64,000 nt of DNA from Clostridium sp. AM30-24. Lineage in GTDB: Bacteria; Bacillota; Clostridia; Lachnospirales; Lachnospiraceae. The stretch is taken from contig NZ_QUJB01000010.1 of NCBI RefSeq assembly GCF_003480435.1, positions 36,058 through 100,057 on the forward strand, in the 5' to 3' direction. Each line of letters starts with the position of its first letter. Positions within the stretch are counted from its first letter, which is position 1. Both the position numbers and the translations under genes were made by a program. Shown one piece after another: positions 59,371 through 64,000 of the stretch. The notes beneath the pieces were generated by a model. The model was not told the origin of the DNA and did no database searches. It saw only the letters and a list, made by a program, of their open reading frames with translations.

Positions 59371-61167
59371 ATGGCAGAATCAATGGCAGGCTTAAAGCGT
59401 TCCTGCCGCTGTGCTGAAGTCACAGAGGCAAACGTAGGCCAGGAAATGACACTTATGGGATGGGTCCAGAAGAGCAGAAACAAAGGCGGTATTATCTTCA
59501 CCGACCTTCGTGACCGTTCCGGAATCATCCAGATCATCTTTGAGGAGAGCGACTGCGGCGCTGAGAGCTTCGCGAAAGCTGAAAAATTAAGAAGTGAGTT
59601 TACAGTAGCGGTTGTCGGAACCATCGAAAAACGTTCCGGCGCGGCAAACCCGAATTTAAAGACAGGTACCATCGAGATGAGAGCGAAATCCTTAAGAATC
59701 CTCTCCGAGTCCGAGGTACCGCCGTTCCCGATCGAGGAGAACAGCAAGACGAAGGAAGACCTTCGATTAAAATACCGTTATCTTGACCTCCGCCGTCCGG
59801 ATCTCCAGAGAAACATCATGATAAGAAGCCGTGTGGCTACGATGGTCCGCCAGTTCTTAGCGGACGAAGGTTTCCTCGAGATCGAGACCCCGACTCTGAT
59901 CAAGAGTACACCGGAAGGCGCAAGAGACTACCTTGTACCGAGCCGTGTGCATCCGGGCGAGTTCTATGCTCTTCCGCAGTCTCCGCAGTTATTAAAACAG
60001 CTGCTGATGTGTTCCGGTATGGACCGTTACTTCCAGCTCGCAAGATGCTACCGTGACGAGGACCTCCGTGCGGACCGTCAGCCGGAGTTCACACAGATCG
60101 ATATGGAGTTATCCTTCGTGGATGTTGAGGATGTTCTCGAGGTCAACGAGAGACTCTTAAAGAAACTTTTCAAGGAGATCTGCAACTTTGACGTCCAGAC
60201 TCCAATCCTCCGTATGACATGGCGCGAGGCTATGGATCGTTTCGGTTCCGATAAGCCGGATATGCGTTTTGGCATGGAATTAAAGAACGTATCTGATGTT
60301 GTAAAAGACTGCGAGTTCGTTGTATTCAAGAGTGCTCTTGAGAACGGCGGATCTGTCCGTGGTATCAACGCAGACGGACAGGCCGGTATGCCGAGAAAGA
60401 AGATCGACGCTCTTGTTGAGTATGCAAAGGGATTCGGCGCAAAGGGACTTGCATATCTTGCGATCCATGAGGACGGTTCCTATAAGTGCTCCTTCGGAAA
60501 GTTCATGAAGCAGGAAGAACTGGATGCTCTTGTAAAAGCGATGGACGGTAAGCCGGGCGACCTTCTGTTCTTCGCGGCAGACAAAGATAAAGTCGTATTC
60601 GATGTATTAGGAAATCTCCGTCTTGAGATCGCAAGACAGTTAGACCTCTTAAAGAAAGACGATTTCAAGTTCCTCTGGGTAACAGAGTTCCCGCTCTTAG
60701 AGTACTCCGAGGAGGAGGGACGTTACGTCGCTATGCATCACCCATTCACAATGCCGATGGAGGAAGATCTCCCACTTATCGACACTGATCCGGGCGCAGT
60801 CCGCGCGAAAGCCTACGATATCGTATTAAATGGTACGGAGCTCGGCGGCGGATCCGTCCGTATCCATCAGGATGATATCCAGGAGAAGATGTTCGAAGTT
60901 CTTGGCTTCACAAAAGAGAGAGCAAGAGAGCAGTTCGGCTTCCTGCTTGACGCATTCAAGTACGGAGTACCGCCGCACGCTGGTCTCGCATACGGCCTCG
61001 ACCGTGTCGTTATGCTTATGGTAGGTGCAGACAGCATCCGTGACGTAATTGCCTTCCCGAAGGTAAAAGACGCGTCCTGTCTTATGATGGAAGCTCCGGC
61101 ACCGGTAGATCCGAAGCAGCTTGAGGATCTCGATATCGCGATCGTTGAGAAAAGGGACGAAGAATAA
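59371..61167 (+). CDS. aspS: Aspartyl-tRNA synthetase
   Basis: 598 aa, bacterial-type AspRS. An N-terminal OB-fold anticodon domain (residues ~1-110, GWVQKSRNKGGIIFTDLRD split at NKGG) precedes the class II catalytic core with LPQSPQLLKQLLM, RCYRDEDLRADRQPEF, and the bacterial GAD insertion domain (about 290-420); motif 3 is GLAYGLDRVVML near the C-terminus. Aspartylates tRNA-Asp; discriminating versus nondiscriminating type cannot be settled by eye. AGGAGG precedes the ATG. Ends with a clear terminator. Confidence 0.97.
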   Translation: MAESMAGLKRSCRCAEVTEANVGQEMTLMGWVQKSRNKGGIIFTDLRDRSGIIQIIFEESDCGAESFAKAEKLRSEFTVAVVGTIEKRSGAANPNLKTGTIEMRAKSLRILSESEVPPFPIEENSKTKEDLRLKYRYLDLRRPDLQRNIMIRSRVATMVRQFLADEGFLEIETPTLIKSTPEGARDYLVPSRVHPGEFYALPQSPQLLKQLLMCSGMDRYFQLARCYRDEDLRADRQPEFTQIDMELSFVDVEDVLEVNERLLKKLFKEICNFDVQTPILRMTWREAMDRFGSDKPDMRFGMELKNVSDVVKDCEFVVFKSALENGGSVRGINADGQAGMPRKKIDALVEYAKGFGAKGLAYLAIHEDGSYKCSFGKFMKQEELDALVKAMDGKPGDLLFFAADKDKVVFDVLGNLRLEIARQLDLLKKDDFKFLWVTEFPLLEYSEEEGRYVAMHHPFTMPMEEDLPLIDTDPGAVRAKAYDIVLNGTELGGGSVRIHQDDIQEKMFEVLGFTKERAREQFGFLLDAFKYGVPPHAGLAYGLDRVVMLMVGADSIRDVIAFPKVKDASCLMMEAPAPVDPKQLEDLDIAIVEKRDEE

Positions 61168-61189
61168 CATAGAAATACGCTGAAAGATG

Positions 61190-61232
61190 GAAGCGCTGTG
61201 CAGAAAAAACTGCGTGGCGCTTCTGTTTTTTT
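61190..61232 (+). terminator. Terminator of aspS
   Basis: Stem GAAGCGC...GCAG (61190-61203) with CTGC...GCGCTTC (61210-61223), loop AAAAAA, then TGTTTTTTT. Confidence 0.85.
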
Positions 61233-61390
61233 ATATTGGAAGTGGGCCTGTTATGCGATCATTCATGCAACATTGATCGATGAACTGGAAATAATGTTAT
61301 CAGGTATGGCTTTGTGAAATGTTCGTGAACTTATAGAAATCCTACTTATTATCTGCTAAAATATAGCTGATGATAAGTGGGATTTTTTAT

Positions 61391-61505
61391 TTACGCGAGC
61401 AACGAGCCAAAGTCCATGCTTGCATGAGACATTGGCGACTGCTGCGATAACTTGAGAAGCTCGCAAAGTGTGCTTCTCATAGTTTCTTGCTGCAATGGCA
61501 GCAGG
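61391..61505. repeat. Structured intergenic element before the second two-component pair
   Basis: A ~115-base non-coding stretch with nested perfect stems: CATGC TT GCATG (61415-61426) and GAGAAGC/GCTTCTC (61454-61460 with 61472-61478), plus a looser CCAA/TTGG stem around the first. Its layout and the core GCGACTGC (61435-61442) recall the element at 7619-7705. It ends 10 bases before the GGAGGTGA ribosome site, so it is probably in the leader mRNA. The preceding 61233-61390 is AT-rich with only a weak promoter (TAAAAT at 61357). Confidence 0.5.
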
Positions 61506-61528
61506 TAAATATATGGAGGTGACCCCAA

Positions 61529-62209
61529 ATGGATGCAGTAAAAATACTTATGGTCGACGACGAGGAGAGAATGAGAAAGCTCGTCAAAGACTTTTTAACG
61601 ATTAAAGGATACCGCGTTTTAGAGGCGGGAGATGGCGAGCAGGCTATTGATATTTTCTTTAAGGAGAAAGATATCAGTCTTGTGATCTTAGACGTCATGA
61701 TGCCGAAGATGGACGGTTGGGAGACATGCAAGACGATCCGACGCTACTCTCAGGTTCCGATCATCATGCTGACAGCGAGAAGCGAGGAGCGGGATGAGCT
61801 TCTTGGATTCGAACTCGGCGTTGACGAGTATATCACAAAACCATTCAGTCCGAAGATCCTTGTGGCGCGAATTGAGGCGATCCTGCGTCGTGGCAGCGGT
61901 ACATCAACGGGTGAGATTCTGGAGGCAGATGGAATCCGCGTGGATAAGGATGCCCACGAGGTGACTGTGGATGGAAAACCGGTGGATCTCAGCAACAAGG
62001 AATTTGAACTCCTTACCTATTTTATGGAAAACAAAGGAATCGCCCTCTCGAGAGAAAAGATTCTGAATAATGTCTGGAATTACGACTATTTCGGAGATGC
62101 GAGAACCATCGACACCCACGTAAAGAAGCTGAGAAGTAAACTTGGTCCAAAAGGCGATAATATCAAGACTGTTTGGGGCATGGGATATAAACTCGAGGTG
62201 GATGGATGA
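61529..62209 (+). CDS. OmpR-family response regulator (second)
   Basis: 226 aa. Receiver with VDDEE at 9-13, phospho-acceptor Asp55 (LVILDVMMPK), TAR at the T/S position, and Lys in ITKPFSPK; the winged helix ends WGMGYKLEVDG. GGAGGTGA gives a strong start. Its stop overlaps the kinase start by ATGA, the usual regulator-kinase coupling. Target genes unknown. Confidence 0.95.
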   Translation: MDAVKILMVDDEERMRKLVKDFLTIKGYRVLEAGDGEQAIDIFFKEKDISLVILDVMMPKMDGWETCKTIRRYSQVPIIMLTARSEERDELLGFELGVDEYITKPFSPKILVARIEAILRRGSGTSTGEILEADGIRVDKDAHEVTVDGKPVDLSNKEFELLTYFMENKGIALSREKILNNVWNYDYFGDARTIDTHVKKLRSKLGPKGDNIKTVWGMGYKLEVDG

Positions 62210-63750
62210 TGAAATCGATACGATCCAGACTAACGGTCACGTTTATTGGCCTGATCGCTGTGATCCTGGCAGTGATCTGGGGCGTCAATAAGTGGTATCT
62301 GGAAGATTTCTATGTAACAAAGAAGGTACAGGCGTTAAATGGTGCCTACGAGGCCATCGACTCCCGGATCGAGGAGAACAAGGAAAACGGTATTTCCATT
62401 GAAGACGCCATGAGAAGAGAAAAGGATGCTGACGGAAATATCACGGAAGGAAATTTGCAGCGCCTGATCCGGAATTTCAGCGACAGCGCCAATGTTTCTG
62501 TCCTGATCATTGACAACAGCACGGAGGATGCGACGGTCTATTCAACATCCCGTGATACGAAGTTTTTAAAGGACCGCATTGACCGCTATATTTTCGGCTG
62601 GGCAAAGGCCAAGTACACGATTCTGGAGGAAAACGACCAGTATAAGATCCAGAAGACATACGATCCTCAGCGGGAGAGCATGTACTTGGAGAGCTGGGGA
62701 TTCTTCTCCGATAATAGCACCGCCTTTATCATGAGCGCACCGCTGTCAAGTATTGGAGAGAGTGTTCGTCTTGCGAATCAGTTTCTGCTCTATGTGGGAA
62801 TGATCGCCGTATTGATCGGTGCTCTGGTCGTATATCTGGTGGCAAAACAGATCACGATGCCGATCTATAAGTTGTCGAATCTTTCGGAGCGCATGTCAGA
62901 TCTCGATTTTAATGCGAAGTATGAGTCTGGAAAACATGATATGGAAGAGATTCAGGTTCTTGGAAATAGTATGAACACATTGTCGGAGCGTCTGGAGGAA
63001 ACGATCTCGGAGCTTAAGTCGGCAAATAACCAGCTCACGAAGGACATCGAAGAGAAGACAAAGATCGATGAGATGCGTAAAGACTTTATCGCAAATGTCT
63101 CCCACGAGTTAAAGACACCGATTGCCCTGATCCAGGGATACGCGGAAGGTCTTCAGGAAGGAATGGGCGAGGAGAAGGAAAGCCGCGACTATTATTGTGA
63201 TGTTATTGTTGATGAGGCCAACAAGATGAACAAGATGGTTAAGCAGCTTCTGACATTGTCTTCTCTGGAAAGCGGAAACGATAAGCCGGTGATGGATCGT
63301 TTCAATTTGACGGAACTGGTTCGCGGCGTTGTGAACGCGTCGAAGATCCTGCTCGAACAGAATGAGATTCAGGTGGATTTTGATGCTCAGACGCCGGTTT
63401 ATGTATGGGCGGATGAATTTAAGATCGAGCAGGTAGTCACAAACTACCTGAGCAATGCAATCCACCATATCGATGGAGAGAAAAAGATCATTATCAAAAT
63501 GCTTCCGGAAAACGGCATTGTCCGCATATCTGTCTTTAATACTGGAACCCCGATCCCTGAGGATGCGATTCCGAATCTCTGGACGAAGTTCTATAAGGTA
63601 GATAAGGCGAGAACCCGTGCCTACGGCGGAACCGGAATTGGTCTTTCTATTGTAAAAGCGATCATGGATGCCCACAACCAGCAGTATGGCGTGAAGAACT
63701 GGGAGAATGGTGTAGAGTTCTGGTTTACACTTGACGGAAGTAATTCATAA
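62206..63750 (+). CDS. Sensor histidine kinase (second)
   Basis: 514 aa. A first helix (about 8-28) and a second (about 185-210) enclose a ~155-residue extracellular sensor; HAMP follows, then the H-box ANVSHELKTP with His300, and the ATPase core with NYLSNAIHH, a divergent G1 box (NTGTPIPED instead of DxGxGI), and GGTGIGLSIVK. The altered G1 box is common in some clostridial kinases and may lower activity. Partner of the upstream regulator. Two ATG codons occur at the start; either is possible. Terminator right after. Confidence 0.93.
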   Translation: MMKSIRSRLTVTFIGLIAVILAVIWGVNKWYLEDFYVTKKVQALNGAYEAIDSRIEENKENGISIEDAMRREKDADGNITEGNLQRLIRNFSDSANVSVLIIDNSTEDATVYSTSRDTKFLKDRIDRYIFGWAKAKYTILEENDQYKIQKTYDPQRESMYLESWGFFSDNSTAFIMSAPLSSIGESVRLANQFLLYVGMIAVLIGALVVYLVAKQITMPIYKLSNLSERMSDLDFNAKYESGKHDMEEIQVLGNSMNTLSERLEETISELKSANNQLTKDIEEKTKIDEMRKDFIANVSHELKTPIALIQGYAEGLQEGMGEEKESRDYYCDVIVDEANKMNKMVKQLLTLSSLESGNDKPVMDRFNLTELVRGVVNASKILLEQNEIQVDFDAQTPVYVWADEFKIEQVVTNYLSNAIHHIDGEKKIIIKMLPENGIVRISVFNTGTPIPEDAIPNLWTKFYKVDKARTRAYGGTGIGLSIVKAIMDAHNQQYGVKNWENGVEFWFTLDGSNS

Positions 63751-63779
63751 TATTATAGTAGAAACCCATATGGAATCTG

Positions 63780-63812
63780 GCAGGAGCAGCTTTTGGCTGC
63801 TCCTGCTTTTTT
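63780..63812 (+). terminator. Terminator of the second two-component operon
   Basis: A perfect 11-bp stem, GCAGGAGCAGC (63780-63790) with GCTGCTCCTGC (63796-63806), followed by six T. Confidence 0.93.
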
Positions 63813-63946
63813 CTTTTGCGGGACATGATGAAACATCATATTGCGTTAATTGAATATGCAATATACAATATATGGTGTTTTGAGGCTGGACTTGTGATGA
63901 TATCGCAAAACATGTAAAAAGAAATGAAAAAATATGTAAAAAACAG

Positions 63947-63975
63947 TTGACTTTTGTCCGGGGATTTGATATTAT
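63947..63975 (+). promoter_or_regulatory. Strong promoter leading out of the window
   Basis: TTGACT (63947-63952), 17-base spacer, TATTAT (63970-63975), with an overlapping TATAAT at 63973-63978. The gene it drives begins beyond the right edge. The 63813-63946 stretch is AT-rich and shows nothing else. Confidence 0.65.
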
Positions 63976-64000
63976 AATACTCGCCTTGAGCGACAGGGCA

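Overview
The window looks like chromosomal DNA from a gut-type Lachnospiraceae (Clostridia). The support is indirect: a clostridial riboflavin operon under an FMN riboswitch, metK under a SAM-I riboswitch, HemZ next to Rel, HisS-AspS, a PotCD fusion, sigma-A promoters with strong Shine-Dalgarno sites, low-complexity Ala/Thr/Glu linkers after lipoprotein signals, and MATE, MscS and YfcC families common in this group. I cannot name genus or species. No tRNA, rRNA, CRISPR array, prophage or intact insertion sequence was found.

Layout. 1-359 is the end of a metallophosphatase. 409-4443 is an FMN-riboswitch riboflavin operon (ribD-ribE-ribBA-ribH). 4571-6533 is a MATE pump with its MarR repressor and a dyad on the shared promoter, followed by a short tandem repeat. 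6844-7500 is an HD phosphohydrolase. 7869-14138 is a hexuronate locus: mannonate dehydratase, fructuronate reductase family enzyme, two paralogous zinc dehydrogenases and a GntR regulator. 14545-15409 is a striking scar in which pieces of a sugar-binding lipoprotein, a cyclase-family hydrolase and an ABC permease are joined. 15665-20422 has a CAT-like acetyltransferase, a second GntR, and a three-gene GlpA-like / FAD oxidoreductase / DUF1667 operon. 20620-24503 has a nucleotidyltransferase and an unexplained two-gene module (124 aa plus an anchored 819 aa protein).

24647-34347 is largely housekeeping: murA, riboswitch-controlled metK, a histidine kinase/response regulator pair, a HAD phosphatase, an MFS transporter and a DEAD-box helicase with a long leader. 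34399-37128 (minus) is lactonase-aroC-rpiB. 37443-41273 is a polyamine importer with fused permease and binding protein. 41405-43404 (minus) is lepB-lysC, where the signal peptidase carries a zinc-ribbon-like insert between its catalytic residues. 43711-50017 has glgB, an MscS channel, a DUF3100 membrane protein with a small membrane partner, and a second MATE. 50171-54746 (minus) is rel-MBL-hemZ. 55104-57704 is an M20 amidohydrolase with a YfcC-type carrier. 57959-61167 is hisS-aspS. 61529-63750 is a second two-component pair. A strong promoter leads out of the right edge.

How parts work together. The rib genes make riboflavin from GTP and ribulose-5-phosphate and are shut off by FMN. UxuA and the UxuB-like enzyme carry hexuronates toward 2-keto-3-deoxygluconate, with the two zinc dehydrogenases probably feeding aldonates in; the transporter expected next to them appears destroyed. 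The M20 enzyme and YfcC carrier probably import and hydrolyse an acylated amino acid or dipeptide. The most notable items are the chimeric scar at 14545-15409, the zinc-ribbon signal peptidase, the DUF3100 pair, the 21673-24503 module with a hairpin-buried ribosome site, and a family of small palindromes placed next to T-runs, mostly just after intrinsic terminators.
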